Below are positions 1 to 8,013 of a stretch of DNA of 64,000 bases, one piece after another. The position numbers and the translations under genes were made by a program. Every line of letters starts with the position of its first letter. Position 1 is the first letter of the stretch. This DNA comes from Bifidobacterium sp. N4G05 (GTDB taxonomy: Bacteria; Actinomycetota; Actinomycetes; Actinomycetales; Bifidobacteriaceae): assembly GCF_002742445.1 (NCBI RefSeq), contig NZ_NJNQ01000004.1:1-64000 (forward strand), in the 5' to 3' direction. The notes under the pieces were generated by a model. It worked only from the letters and a program-made list of their open reading frames with translations, was not told the DNA's origin and made no database searches.

Positions 1-419
1 ATATCTACCAACTGTATTCCACTCTCATAGATTGGGTGGTCATAATTATCTATAAAGAAATTTGATATGATATGCGAACGGACAAAACCACACTTTTCAT
101 AAAATGGTATTGTCAGTGGGCTATCGCCTGTTCCCACTTGCAGAATGGCATATTGCTCTCTGTAATTATTAACAATAAACTCAATTAAGGCTCTTGCATA
201 ACCTTTCCCTTGATATTCTGGAACCGTCGCAATGTTCTTGATTTCAAGTATGTCATTTTCTTTATCGGTTATGACACACTCACACTTGACCCCATTATCA
301 TCAAGTACATACATCTTGCCGTTATCAAGATAACGGTCAACCATATCTTCCTGCTCATCTGCCAGTAGGAGCAAATCAAGATATTGTTTTTTATTTTCTT
401 TAACTTCAATAATTTTCAT
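1..419 (-). CDS. GNAT-family N-acetyltransferase, C-terminus cut by window edge
   Basis: The minus frame opens at the ATG at 417-419 and stays open to base 1, giving about 139 residues with no stop. The middle shows the acetyl-CoA binding signature of GNAT enzymes (IATVPEYQGKGYAKALIEF: beta strand, then Q-G-K-G-Y-A loop, then helix), followed by an F-Y-E-K-C-G-F motif typical of the fourth motif. GNAT proteins move an acetyl group from acetyl-CoA to an amine; the substrate cannot be read here. Base composition is AT-rich compared with the genes from 1 kb onward, and the codon use resembles low-GC Firmicutes, which suggests recent transfer. Homology to the GNAT fold is fairly certain, the exact function unknown. 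Confidence 0.8.
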   Translation of the reverse strand, partial: MKIIEVKENKKQYLDLLLLADEQEDMVDRYLDNGKMYVLDDNGVKCECVITDKENDILEIKNIATVPEYQGKGYARALIEFIVNNYREQYAILQVGTGDSPLTIPFYEKCGFVRSHIISNFFIDNYDHPIYESGIQLVD

Positions 420-464
420 CAATCGCACCTACAAATTCTGATTTATCAATCTTTAATATCACAT

Positions 465-470
465 ATTATA
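465..470 (-). promoter_or_regulatory. -10 box for the acetyltransferase gene
   Basis: On the minus strand the sequence reads TATAAT, a perfect -10 hexamer, about 46 bases before the ATG at 419. No convincing TTGACA-like -35 box was found, so this is a partial promoter call. Confidence 0.4.
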
Positions 471-496
471 CATCATAGATATGAAAATTTCTACCC

Positions 497-539
497 GCCA
501 TCTGTTGACCTCAAATTTAAAACAGGCGGCTTTTTTTAT
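497..539 (+). terminator. hairpin followed by a T-run
   Basis: CCGCC(at)CTGTT pairs with AACAGGCGG across an AT-rich loop and is followed directly by seven T on the plus strand. This is the form of a Rho-independent terminator for plus-strand transcription, although no plus-strand gene lies upstream inside the window. Confidence 0.45.
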
Positions 540-660
540 TTTCAAAAAAAGTTGAAAAATTTTTGCTCAGAGGGGGCGCAAAATGCCTCTCCCAGTTCAA
601 ACAAGTGAGTGGGAGTGATTCCAAACTGATTCGTTACTGAACGCAAAATCACAATCAATA

Positions 661-703
661 TGATGAAGCCGCCGGAAGCGTGAAACTTCCGGCGGCTTCA
701 TCA
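661..703. repeat. perfect 18-bp inverted repeat (hairpin)
   Basis: TGATGAAGCCGCCGGAAG (661-678) is exactly mirrored at 686-703 with a 7-base loop. The stem is GC-rich and perfect, as in strong terminators, but no T-run follows on either strand. It sits exactly at the start of the transporter remnant, so it may have been joined to it by a rearrangement. Confidence 0.6.
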
Positions 704-896
704 TGCTTTCCGCCTTCTAGGCTCGAGCCAGATAACACCTCTCAAGGTGCCGGACGCCTCGTCGCTGCTTACCTCTTTACGTACGGTGTCAGGTTCCATT
801 GGTTCCGTGTTTTTCGTAGGCATTATGACGTTTGCGAGCGCCACTACCTTTGCCATGTTGGGGCCGGACAAGGCCAAGCCGTGTCAGGAAAGCTAA
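704..896 (+). pseudogene. C-terminal remnant of a DHA2/EmrB-type MFS drug transporter
   Basis: The plus frame ending in the TAA at 894-896 has no start codon of its own and encodes about 60 residues that look like the last segments of 14-helix multidrug transporters. It contains S-L-L-T-S-L-R-T-V-S-G-S-I-G, close to the conserved loop before helix 13/14 of EmrB/QacA proteins, then a hydrophobic stretch (VFFVGIMTFASATTFAML). All upstream helices are missing; the frame begins at the perfect hairpin at 661-703. It is best read as a decayed gene. The other two frames here show nothing. Assignment is by remembered family pattern. Confidence 0.6.
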
Positions 897-957
897 GAAC
901 CATCGTGGCTTGACATAGCGGCATCCGCAAAATGATCACGATCCTGTGCAAACGTAG

Positions 958-993
958 AATGTCCTTCTTCCGTTTTTGCGGAGGAAGGACATT
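958..993 (-). terminator. terminator-like hairpin after aroA
   Basis: A 15-bp stem with one mismatch (AATGTCCTTCTTCCG against CGGAGGAAGGACATT) and a 6-base loop lies 56 bases after the aroA stop. There is no long T-run after it, so termination is likely but not proven. Confidence 0.5.
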
Positions 994-1048
994 TCCGTAC
1001 CGTTTTCAATATCGTGGATTATTTGCGGATTATCCTGGACAATTATTG

Positions 1049-2389
1049 CTAGGCCAGCATGTTGGTCCACATGTTTGCGAAATCGGGAAGCGTTTTCGCG
1101 GTGGTCGCAATGTTCTTGACTTGGATGCCGTTGATTTTCAGCCCCAGCATCGCAGCGAACGTCGCCATGCGATGGTCCGCATAGGTTTCCATTTCAGCCG
1201 GCTTGAGATTCATTGCCGGCACTGGCGCGATCTCCAGCCCGTCGGGAAGCTCACGAGCATCACCCCCGACTCTGGTGATCTCGTTGACCAATGCTTTCAA
1301 GCGGTTCGTCTCATGGCCACGCAGATGACCGATGCCCAGCATGCGCGTAGGGGCATCGGCGAAGACCAGGATTGCGGCCAATGATGGCGCGATTTCACCT
1401 GCCGCCGTCAGGTTGAAATCACCCAAACCGTTGATATAGCCTCTGCCGGTCACTTCGCAGTACCGGACGCCGCCGATCACGGGGAAGCTGATTTCAGCAC
1501 CCATACGTTCCAAGTATCCGGGAAGCAGGCCGCCCGGCTGGGTGGTGGATTCCGGCCAATGAGGCACGCGAACGGTTCCGCCGGCGATCAGTGCGGCGCC
1601 GAGGAACGGGGCGGCATTCGACAGGTCAGGCTCGACCGTCACGGTTTCGGGCAACTGCACGGCTCCCGGCTGCACGGTCCACACGCGGGCGTGTTCGTCT
1701 GCGTTGGCACGCACGCCGGAACCTTGCAGATCGGCCACGGTCATGCGAATATGAGGCAAACTCGGCGTCTTCTCCCCCGTGTGATGCAGTTCCAACCCGC
1801 CTGGCACTCGAGAGCCGATGAGCAATAGTCCGGAAATGAACTGCGAGGATCCCGAAGAATCAATGCTGACTACGCTCGGCTCGGCGCACTGGCTCACCGT
1901 TTGTGGTGGAGTGATTGTAAATGGCAGGCGACCTTCCTCGCCGTGGTATTCGATACATGCCCCCAACTGTTCAAGACCGTCCAACACGGGCTTCATCGGA
2001 CGTGCGTACGCCTGCTCGTCACCGTCGAAATCCACAGGACCGTCCGCGAACATGGCAAGACCGGGCACAAAGCGCATCACCGTTCCCGCAAGACCGCAGA
2101 ACACCTTCGTACCACCGTGGAACCGGCCGTCGGACGGCGGCACCACCGTAACCGTGGTGTCAACCTGCTCATCGATTTCGCAGCGCACTCCCAACGAACG
2201 CAACGCGTCCATCATCAGCTCGGTATCACGCGAGCGCAACAGACCGACCAATCGCACAGGACGATGCCCGAGAGCCGCAAGAATGAGATAACGGTTCGAC
2301 AGGGATTTGCTGCCCGGCACCACAACGGTGGCGTCGAGCGGCTTGCCGGCAAACGGCGCCGACCAAAGATTCTCTTGAGATGCGTTCAT
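1049..2389 (-). CDS. aroA: 3-phosphoshikimate 1-carboxyvinyltransferase (EPSP synthase)
   Basis: This is the sixth step of the shikimate pathway: it transfers the enolpyruvyl group of PEP to shikimate-3-phosphate in the cytoplasm. The N-terminus carries the S3P/PEP-binding motif V-V-P-G-S-K-S-L-S-N-R. Later parts carry L-G-N/G-type loops (CGLAGTVMRF) and a D-L-S-N-A-A-P-F segment, and the C-terminus the E-T-Y-A-D-H-R-M-A-T-F motif. From ATG 2389 the protein has 446 residues, the usual family length; a longer frame reaches 2440 but adds 17 residues of non-family sequence. The chosen start has no ribosome site; TACGAT lies seven bases before it, so a leaderless message is possible. It stands alone, between a hairpin and the tRNA-Pro gene. 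Confidence 0.95.
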   Translation of the reverse strand: MNASQENLWSAPFAGKPLDATVVVPGSKSLSNRYLILAALGHRPVRLVGLLRSRDTELMMDALRSLGVRCEIDEQVDTTVTVVPPSDGRFHGGTKVFCGLAGTVMRFVPGLAMFADGPVDFDGDEQAYARPMKPVLDGLEQLGACIEYHGEEGRLPFTITPPQTVSQCAEPSVVSIDSSGSSQFISGLLLIGSRVPGGLELHHTGEKTPSLPHIRMTVADLQGSGVRANADEHARVWTVQPGAVQLPETVTVEPDLSNAAPFLGAALIAGGTVRVPHWPESTTQPGGLLPGYLERMGAEISFPVIGGVRYCEVTGRGYINGLGDFNLTAAGEIAPSLAAILVFADAPTRMLGIGHLRGHETNRLKALVNEITRVGGDARELPDGLEIAPVPAMNLKPAEMETYADHRMATFAAMLGLKINGIQVKNIATTAKTLPDFANMWTNMLA

Positions 2390-2641
2390 AGGGTTTATCG
2401 TATCCAAAACCCGTGGAAAATCATGTTCCGGTATCACCATGCAGCGCGACGGTCACTTTGGGCACGTACGCGGCGTTGTGGCCGGAGAATCTGGACGGTT
2501 GCGCGGACGCGGTCGAGATGCTCCACTCCGCATGCTGGAGGACTGACGTCAAGGAGGTTGTTCAGTGTTTGCACTGTTTATACCGGAAACCGGAAAAGGT
2601 TTTCAAACCGTCTGAAACGCCTTTGTTTCCAACGATTTTCG
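2390..2641. other. intergenic stretch between aroA and tRNA-Pro, no gene seen
   Basis: All three frames on both strands were read and none gives a recognisable protein. It should hold the aroA promoter on the minus strand; TACGAT close to the chosen aroA ATG is the only candidate -10 box noticed. Confidence 0.4.
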
Positions 2642-2715
2642 TCGGGCTGACAGGATTTGAACCTGCGACATTCTGCTCCCAAAGCAGACGCGCTACCAAA
2701 CTGCGCTACAGCCCG
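2642..2715 (-). tRNA. tRNA-Pro (anticodon TGG)
   Basis: Read on the minus strand, 74 bases fold as a cloverleaf. The acceptor CGGGCTG pairs with CAGCCCG, with discriminator A. The D-arm has GTTTGGTAGC. The anticodon stem CTGCT/AGCAG encloses the loop TTTGGGA, giving anticodon TGG. The T-arm is CAGGTTCAAATCCTG. The 3' CCA is not encoded. Confidence 0.97.
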
Positions 2716-2835
2716 TTCATGTTCACGCCCCGCGAAACCGCCTCACGGAATCGCATTAAGTGAACACGAGTTTCTATTATAGCGTATGGTTGGACAACGA
2801 CAGGCTTACAATAGCGTTTTGGAAAGGAGAGCGGC

Positions 2836-4005
2836 ATGGGACGTCACCAACAGGCCGAATCGTCAGGCATCATCTCCTTTGTAATATGCGCCATCATTGC
2901 CTGGCTCGCCATGAACGCGTACACGCAGTTTGCCCCGGCCATCTGGCGTGTCACGCAGCGGCTGTTCACCGTCTGCTCGGGAATCGCGACAGGATGCGGA
3001 GTCGTTTCATTCAGTTTGGGTTATGCACGAAAATCACGTTCGTTGACGCTCAAACATGGCTGGGTCACTCCGGTTCGTCGTGTTTTCGAAATCCTCGCGC
3101 TTTCCGTTGTGTACGCGTCGACCATTTTCGTCACATCGTTCATGATGCTGTCCATCATCAACAACATGATGGGCATTCGCACATTGAAAGGTTATCTGCC
3201 CATCCTATGCGCGGCCATCGCAGGCGTTGTAGGCTATATTACTTTCGTGCAGGCGGAGCTCATGAACGCTAAAACGATCGCTTCCCTACTGCCATTTTTC
3301 GTGGTGTCCGGCGTGAGCATCGCAGGATTGACGTCCGACGATCCATACTGGTATAACAACAATTTCTCCCAATTGGGCGATCGTACGACGTTCGCCGCAC
3401 GCATGTTCAATTCGACGCTGATGCTCGCGGGCATCTGCATCGTCATTATCAGCTATTTCGCGGTTTCTGAACTCATCACCACGCATCGTCTGCAATTGCA
3501 GTATCTAGATTCCAACTCCATCAATGAAACACCGAAGCATTTTCGTACGAGGATTCTACTGCTGTCGATCATGCTAACGTTGGCCGGCATCGCTTTCGTA
3601 GGCATCGGCATGTTCCGTTACACGCCACACCCAATCCTGCATAATGTGTTCGCACGCGGTTTGCCATGTCTGATGAGCGTGCTGATGATTGCACTGCCTT
3701 GGCTTGCCCCGCAGCTCTCGAAAGTCGTTTATGTGGTTTCCGATCTTGCGATCGGAATCGGCGCCTATGCCGGATTCCAATGGCTGAGCGGGCATAACAC
3801 GCTGACGAACGTGGAGGCTTTGGCCGGCATGATGTTCCTTGGCTGGTTCATCATTTTCTCGCGTCAGATTGCCGCCATCGAAGCGGACCGCGTGCAGACG
3901 CAGCTGGTGCTGGCGCAGTCCGAAAGACCCCACTCCGTCGAGGATCTTGCGGAAGTCAGCGAAACCGTTCCCGACACGGTTTCAAGACTCGCCGCACAGG
4001 TCTGA
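2836..4005 (+). CDS. multi-pass membrane protein of unknown function
   Basis: The start is well set: AAGGAGAG stands seven bases before the ATG. The 389-residue protein is strongly hydrophobic, with about nine or ten predicted membrane segments (for example near residues 11-30, 40-60, 80-105, 115-135, 145-160, 190-210, 240-260, 275-300 and 310-340). A polar, less hydrophobic tail of about 35 residues follows. A loop near residue 170 carries D-P-Y-W-Y-N-N-N-F-S-Q-L-G-D, which recalls the conserved loop of DUF998-type membrane proteins, but this likeness is weak. It is monocistronic, between tRNA-Pro and the convergent glgX gene. I do not recognise a function. Confidence 0.8.
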   Translation: MGRHQQAESSGIISFVICAIIAWLAMNAYTQFAPAIWRVTQRLFTVCSGIATGCGVVSFSLGYARKSRSLTLKHGWVTPVRRVFEILALSVVYASTIFVTSFMMLSIINNMMGIRTLKGYLPILCAAIAGVVGYITFVQAELMNAKTIASLLPFFVVSGVSIAGLTSDDPYWYNNNFSQLGDRTTFAARMFNSTLMLAGICIVIISYFAVSELITTHRLQLQYLDSNSINETPKHFRTRILLLSIMLTLAGIAFVGIGMFRYTPHPILHNVFARGLPCLMSVLMIALPWLAPQLSKVVYVVSDLAIGIGAYAGFQWLSGHNTLTNVEALAGMMFLGWFIIFSRQIAAIEADRVQTQLVLAQSERPHSVEDLAEVSETVPDTVSRLAAQV

Positions 4006-4040
4006 TGCAGGGTGCAGGACTGACCGACAATCGCCGGATT

Positions 4041-4083
4041 CCAACATACACAAACATACACAAACATACATAGACATACACAT
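4041..4083. repeat. short tandem repeat of a 10-bp unit
   Basis: The unit CAAACATACA occurs two exact times, flanked by variants (CCAACATACA, TAGACATACA), giving about four units after the stop of the membrane protein gene. It is probably slippage-prone and has no clear role. Confidence 0.7.
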
Positions 4084-4085
4084 GC

Positions 4086-4131
4086 CAGTGGGGTGGAGCC
4101 AGCGCATTGGCGATGACTCCTCCCCACTAGA
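4086..4131. terminator. hairpin between convergent genes
   Basis: AGTGGGGTGGAG pairs with CTCCTCCCCACT (one mismatch) across an 18-20-base loop that can itself pair in part. It lies between the ends of the membrane protein gene (+) and glgX (-), and probably ends both transcripts. No T-run is seen. Confidence 0.5.
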
Positions 4132-4158
4132 TTCTGACGGCACAACGCAAGTGCGCCA

Positions 4159-6303
4159 TTAGAAGTTGTAATGCTTGTTGGACGGCTTCTTGTCGCTCAT
4201 CAACAGCAGGAAGCTTCTTGATTGCGCAGTAATCGCAAAACCGGCCTCATAATTGAGTTCCGGACCTTTCGGATTATGCGTGTCGACAATTAGACGCCAT
4301 TTCTTGCCATATTGCTCATCGGGCAGAGTGAACATGATCGGCTCGTAATGCGCGTTGAAAATCAGAATGAAATCGTTATCGACCATCTGATTGCCGTACC
4401 AGTCGGTTTCCGGAATATCGGAACCGTTCAGATAGATCATCACAGTGAAGGCGTGTGTGTTCGACCAGTCGTCCATATCCATGATGGAACCGGTATGGTC
4501 CATCCATTCGACCTGCGGAATCGTAGCGCTGTCGTTCCCCTGCTCGCGGCCGGAGAAGAAGCGGCGGCGATGCAGTACAGGATGTTCAAGCCTCAGATGG
4601 ATCAGCTTCGACACGAATTCGAGCAGATCCTTCTGGTCCTCGTCCAAATCCCAGTTCGTCCAAGAGATCGCATTGTCCTGGCAGTAGGCGTTGTTGTTGC
4701 CCTGCTGGGTGCGCGCCACCTCGTCGCCTCCGCAAATCATCGGAATGCCTTGGCTGAGCAACAGTGTGGCGAACATGTTGCGCATCTGCTGTTGACGAAG
4801 CTCATTAACATCCTTGATGGTCGTAGGACCTTCGACACCGCAGTTCCAAGAACGGTTGTTGCTTTCGCCATCACGATTGTCTTCGCCGTTGGCCTCATTA
4901 TGCTTCTCGTTGTAGCTCACCAGATCGTTCATGGTGAAGCCGTCATGCGCAGTGATGAAGTTCACGGATGCGACCGGTCGGCGGCCGTTGACCTGATACA
5001 AGTCGGAACTGCCCATAAGTCGGCTGGCGAATTCCGGCAAGGTAGACGGCTGCGAACGCCAGAAGTCGCGCACGCAATCACGATAGCGGCCATTCCATTC
5101 GGACCAGCTGGATGGGAAGCCGCCCACCTGGTATCCGCCGGAACCCAAATCCCATGGCTCGGCGATCAGCTTGACGCGGGAGATGACCGGATCCTGCTCG
5201 ACGATATCGAAGAATGCCGACAGTTTGTCGACTTCCTGGAACTGACGCGCCAATGTGGCCGCAAGATCGAATCGGAATCCGTCGATGTGCATTTCAGTGA
5301 CCCAATAGCGCAGGCTGTCGGTAATGAGCTGCAACGCGTGCGGCGAGCGCATGAGCAGCGAGTTTCCGGTGCCTGTGGTGTCGAAATAGTGCCTGCGGTC
5401 GTTGTCTACCAGACGGTAGTAGGCGCCGTTGTCGATGCCTCTGAAGCTGAGGGTCGGTCCGAGGTTGTTGCCTTCGGCAGTATGGTTGTATACCACGTCG
5501 AGGATGACTTCCATGCCGGCACGATGGTATGCCTTGACCATGGATTTGAACTCGTTGACCTGTTCGCCGCGCTGCCCGGAGCTGGAGTAGGCGTTGTGCG
5601 GGGCGAAGAAGCCGATAGTGTTGTATCCCCAGTAGTTGCTCAAGCCTTTTTCCTGCAGGAAGCTGTCGTTGACGAACTGGTGGATGGGCATGAGTTCGAT
5701 GGCCGTGACGCCCAGTTTCTTCAGGTATTCGATTACGGAGGGGTAGGCCAGTCCCGCGTAGGTTCCGCGAATGTCCGGCGGCACGTCCATGTTGAGGTTG
5801 GTCATGCCGCGTACGTGGGCTTCGTAAATTACCGAATCGTGGTATGAGATGTTCGGATGCTGGTCGTTGCCCCAGTCGAAATAAGGGTTCACCACGGCCG
5901 CTTTCATAGTGTGTGCGGCCGAGTCGAGCGTATTCATGCTGGTAACGTCGTCAGGGCTTTTGAACCAGTATGAGTAGAGACTTTCATCGCCGTCGATATT
6001 GCCTTCGATGGCTTTCGCGTAAGGGTCAAGCAGCAACTTGTTCGGGTTGCAGCGCAAACCCTGCATCGGGTCGTACGGGCCGTACACACGGTAGCCGTAA
6101 CGTTGCCCCGGTTGGATTCCGGGCAGATAGTTGTGCCAGACATACGAGTTCTGCTCGGTCATTTCGATTCGAGTTTCGTTGTCTTCCTCATCGAAAAGAC
6201 AAAGCTCGACCTTTTGTGCCACTTGGGAAAAGAGGGCAAAATTCACGCCGGCGCCGTCATAGCTTGCGCCGAGCGGATACATCGATCCGGGTCTGATTTG
6301 CAT
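4159..6303 (-). CDS. glgX: glycogen debranching enzyme GlgX (isoamylase-type GH13)
   Basis: It hydrolyses alpha-1,6 branch points of glycogen or limit dextrins. The 714 residues hold an N-terminal CBM48/isoamylase domain (about 10-110) and a GH13 barrel (about 150-600). Visible catalytic residues are the nucleophile Asp346 in DGFRFDLAAT, the acid/base Glu382 in LIAEPWD and the third carboxylate Asp454 in FITAHDG. Region I reads DVVYNHTAEG. The segment H-N-E-A-N-G-E-D-N-R-D-G is characteristic of GlgX rather than pullulanase. It is the last gene of a minus-strand run (polA, NIF3, Nudix, glgX) but is separated from the Nudix gene by 61 bases, so its own promoter is possible. It works together with glgB at 44 kb. 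Confidence 0.95.
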   Translation of the reverse strand: MQIRPGSMYPLGASYDGAGVNFALFSQVAQKVELCLFDEEDNETRIEMTEQNSYVWHNYLPGIQPGQRYGYRVYGPYDPMQGLRCNPNKLLLDPYAKAIEGNIDGDESLYSYWFKSPDDVTSMNTLDSAAHTMKAAVVNPYFDWGNDQHPNISYHDSVIYEAHVRGMTNLNMDVPPDIRGTYAGLAYPSVIEYLKKLGVTAIELMPIHQFVNDSFLQEKGLSNYWGYNTIGFFAPHNAYSSSGQRGEQVNEFKSMVKAYHRAGMEVILDVVYNHTAEGNNLGPTLSFRGIDNGAYYRLVDNDRRHYFDTTGTGNSLLMRSPHALQLITDSLRYWVTEMHIDGFRFDLAATLARQFQEVDKLSAFFDIVEQDPVISRVKLIAEPWDLGSGGYQVGGFPSSWSEWNGRYRDCVRDFWRSQPSTLPEFASRLMGSSDLYQVNGRRPVASVNFITAHDGFTMNDLVSYNEKHNEANGEDNRDGESNNRSWNCGVEGPTTIKDVNELRQQQMRNMFATLLLSQGIPMICGGDEVARTQQGNNNAYCQDNAISWTNWDLDEDQKDLLEFVSKLIHLRLEHPVLHRRRFFSGREQGNDSATIPQVEWMDHTGSIMDMDDWSNTHAFTVMIYLNGSDIPETDWYGNQMVDNDFILIFNAHYEPIMFTLPDEQYGKKWRLIVDTHNPKGPELNYEAGFAITAQSRSFLLLMSDKKPSNKHYNF

Positions 6304-6364
6304 GATTCAAGTATCTCACGTTTTAGCCCCCAAATCGTAATTTCGTGTTGTTCGGCGATTATTT

Positions 6365-7024
6365 TTACGATTCGAAAGAACTTTTGACTGTATTTTGCCG
6401 GTTTCGCCTAATTTGCTCGTGAAGAATGGCGATCATGGAATTGGATGCGGTGATGCGAGTGTCACGTAGCCGCTGCCAAGAGATCCACGCCGATTCAACA
6501 TGCTCATCGCCGTCGAAGTGACGTTCGACGGGGCGCCATGAACGCAGGTGAAGCACCATGATGTTGGCAAGCTCGTCGGTCATGCCTTCGGACGAGTAGA
6601 ACTGACCCACATGGTCAAATTCGATGCCGTCATGCCCGGTGGATTCCACACCGGTCTCCTCGCGAAGTTCGCGCAGCGCGGCCTCTTCAACGTCCTCTCC
6701 CCTGTCGATGAGTCCGGCCGGCAGACCGTAAGCGAACGCGTCGCAACCGATACGGTATTCGCGTTCGATCAGGTACCGGTCGTTCGCGCAATCATGCACC
6801 AGCATGACCACGCAAGGCGCGTGGCGCATCACCTGCCGACGAATCACCGTTCGCCCGCCACCACGCATCGGCAATGCGATCCGCATATCGTCGACACCGA
6901 AGATAGCACCCTGGTACACGTGCTCGCTGTCAAGCACCGTTACCGTGCCGGACATGTCCACTCCGTCACTGGACTCGTCCAGCAATGCATCAACTTGGGT
7001 TTCGTCTGCCGCTTCATTACTCAT
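6365..7024 (-). CDS. Nudix hydrolase, probable ADP-ribose pyrophosphatase
   Basis: The 219-residue protein has a complete Nudix box, G-L-I-D-R-G-E-D-V-E-E-A-A-L-R-E-L-R-E-E-T-G (around residues 110-135), the Mg-binding site for cleaving nucleoside diphosphates linked to another group. After the box, Q-F-Y-S-S-E-G-M-T-D-E places it with ADP-ribose/ADP-sugar pyrophosphatases, where the proline of P-G-x-x-E is here S-E-G. The first 25 residues are acidic and probably disordered. The ATG lies six bases after the stop of the NIF3 gene, so the two are cotranscribed. Confidence 0.88.
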   Translation of the reverse strand: MSNEAADETQVDALLDESSDGVDMSGTVTVLDSEHVYQGAIFGVDDMRIALPMRGGGRTVIRRQVMRHAPCVVMLVHDCANDRYLIEREYRIGCDAFAYGLPAGLIDRGEDVEEAALRELREETGVESTGHDGIEFDHVGQFYSSEGMTDELANIMVLHLRSWRPVERHFDGDEHVESAWISWQRLRDTRITASNSMIAILHEQIRRNRQNTVKSSFES

Positions 7025-7030
7025 GACGTG

Positions 7031-7936
7031 TCATCGTTCCTGTCCGCTTGAAGGGATAACCATGCTCCATGGATCGGTGCTCATGGAAATCCAACGTACG
7101 TCGGGAGTGTCGCCGGTCACGGACGCGACCGCCTGAGGAACGTCTTTCATCGCATACTGGAACCACATGGATTCGATGGCGCTATGTGGAGTGTTGATAA
7201 ACGCCGGACGCACATGTTCATCGCCATGACCCAGGGCGATGCCGGAAGCGCGCATGGAAGCCTCATAGCGGGCCTGTTCAATGGCGTCCGTTACGGGATG
7301 ATGCCTCAGATCGCTGGTCACATACACGTCGGCTCCGGTCGCACGCACCTCATCGAACAGCGAATCACCGGATCCCGGCAATATCGCCACCGTATTGACG
7401 GGAGCATCCAGATCACCGCAAACCTGCACGCCAAGTTCAGTATACGGCAGCACGTCGGCCACACGGCGGGCGAATTCACGCAGCATCACAGGTTCGGCAA
7501 GCCGCCCGACACGTCCCAGGCCGACCGGATGCTCGGCGTTCGGATCGTCGATGGGTACGAGCGGACGCTGGTCCACCAGACCAAACATGTCAGCCGCAGC
7601 CATGCCGACACCACGATATGCCGCATCGGCATTCGTATGCCCCACCCACAGCGCGCATCCGGCACGATTGAGCTTGCGCACGATCTCACCGCGGAAACCC
7701 AATCCCGATACCGCATGAACGGAACGGAAGAACAACGGATGGTGGCAGACCAGCAAATCAACGTCCCCCGCAATCGCCTGATCAACCACCGACATAGAGG
7801 GATCAGCTGCAAAAGCGATATTGCGCACAGGCTGACGCAAATCGCCAACGATCAGTCCAGGCTCATCCCACTGTTCCGCATAGCGAAGCGGATACAGTGT
7901 TTCCAACACATCAACGACCTGGCTTAATGCAGCCAT
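7031..7936 (-). CDS. NIF3-like dinuclear metal-binding protein (DUF34)
   Basis: The 301-residue protein carries the signature residues of the NIF3/YbgI family: D-L-L-V-C-H-H-P-L-F-F near residue 60, G-H-T-N-A-D near residue 100, and a C-terminal G-H-G-D-E-H motif, which together hold two metal ions at the centre of a toroidal hexamer. Some members have been linked to nucleotide-ring chemistry (GTP cyclohydrolase type 2 naming), but the role is uncertain. GAGGAGG stands before the ATG. It sits between polA and the Nudix gene, in the same direction. Confidence 0.92.
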   Translation of the reverse strand: MAALSQVVDVLETLYPLRYAEQWDEPGLIVGDLRQPVRNIAFAADPSMSVVDQAIAGDVDLLVCHHPLFFRSVHAVSGLGFRGEIVRKLNRAGCALWVGHTNADAAYRGVGMAAADMFGLVDQRPLVPIDDPNAEHPVGLGRVGRLAEPVMLREFARRVADVLPYTELGVQVCGDLDAPVNTVAILPGSGDSLFDEVRATGADVYVTSDLRHHPVTDAIEQARYEASMRASGIALGHGDEHVRPAFINTPHSAIESMWFQYAMKDVPQAVASVTGDTPDVRWISMSTDPWSMVIPSSGQER

Positions 7937-8013
7937 TGCAACCTCCTCATCATCCGCGATTTCACATACGTGGCATCATCGCACGACAACCGGCATGTTT
8001 CAAACAGACGGCA

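Larger units (their letters stand above)
420..660. other. AT-rich intergenic scar without a gene
   Basis: Only short open frames with no recognisable content lie here. It is AT-rich, unlike the rest of the window. It contains a terminator-like hairpin with a T-run (497-539) and a shorter CTCCCA/TGGGAG dyad near 590-617. It may be the edge of a mobile element carrying the low-GC acetyltransferase gene. Confidence 0.4.

Noticed and set aside
701-856. 51-codon minus-strand frame (M-A-K-V-V-A-L)
   Set aside because: It has no ribosome site and lies opposite the transporter remnant, which explains its composition.
704-955. A small stable RNA (SRP RNA, tmRNA or RNase P RNA)
   Set aside because: None of their conserved cores could be found; the plus frame instead reads as transporter helices.
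4312-5847. Open frame of 511 codons opposite glgX
   Set aside because: It is antisense to a gene with all catalytic motifs of GlgX, and its protein has no family pattern; it reflects high-GC codon bias.
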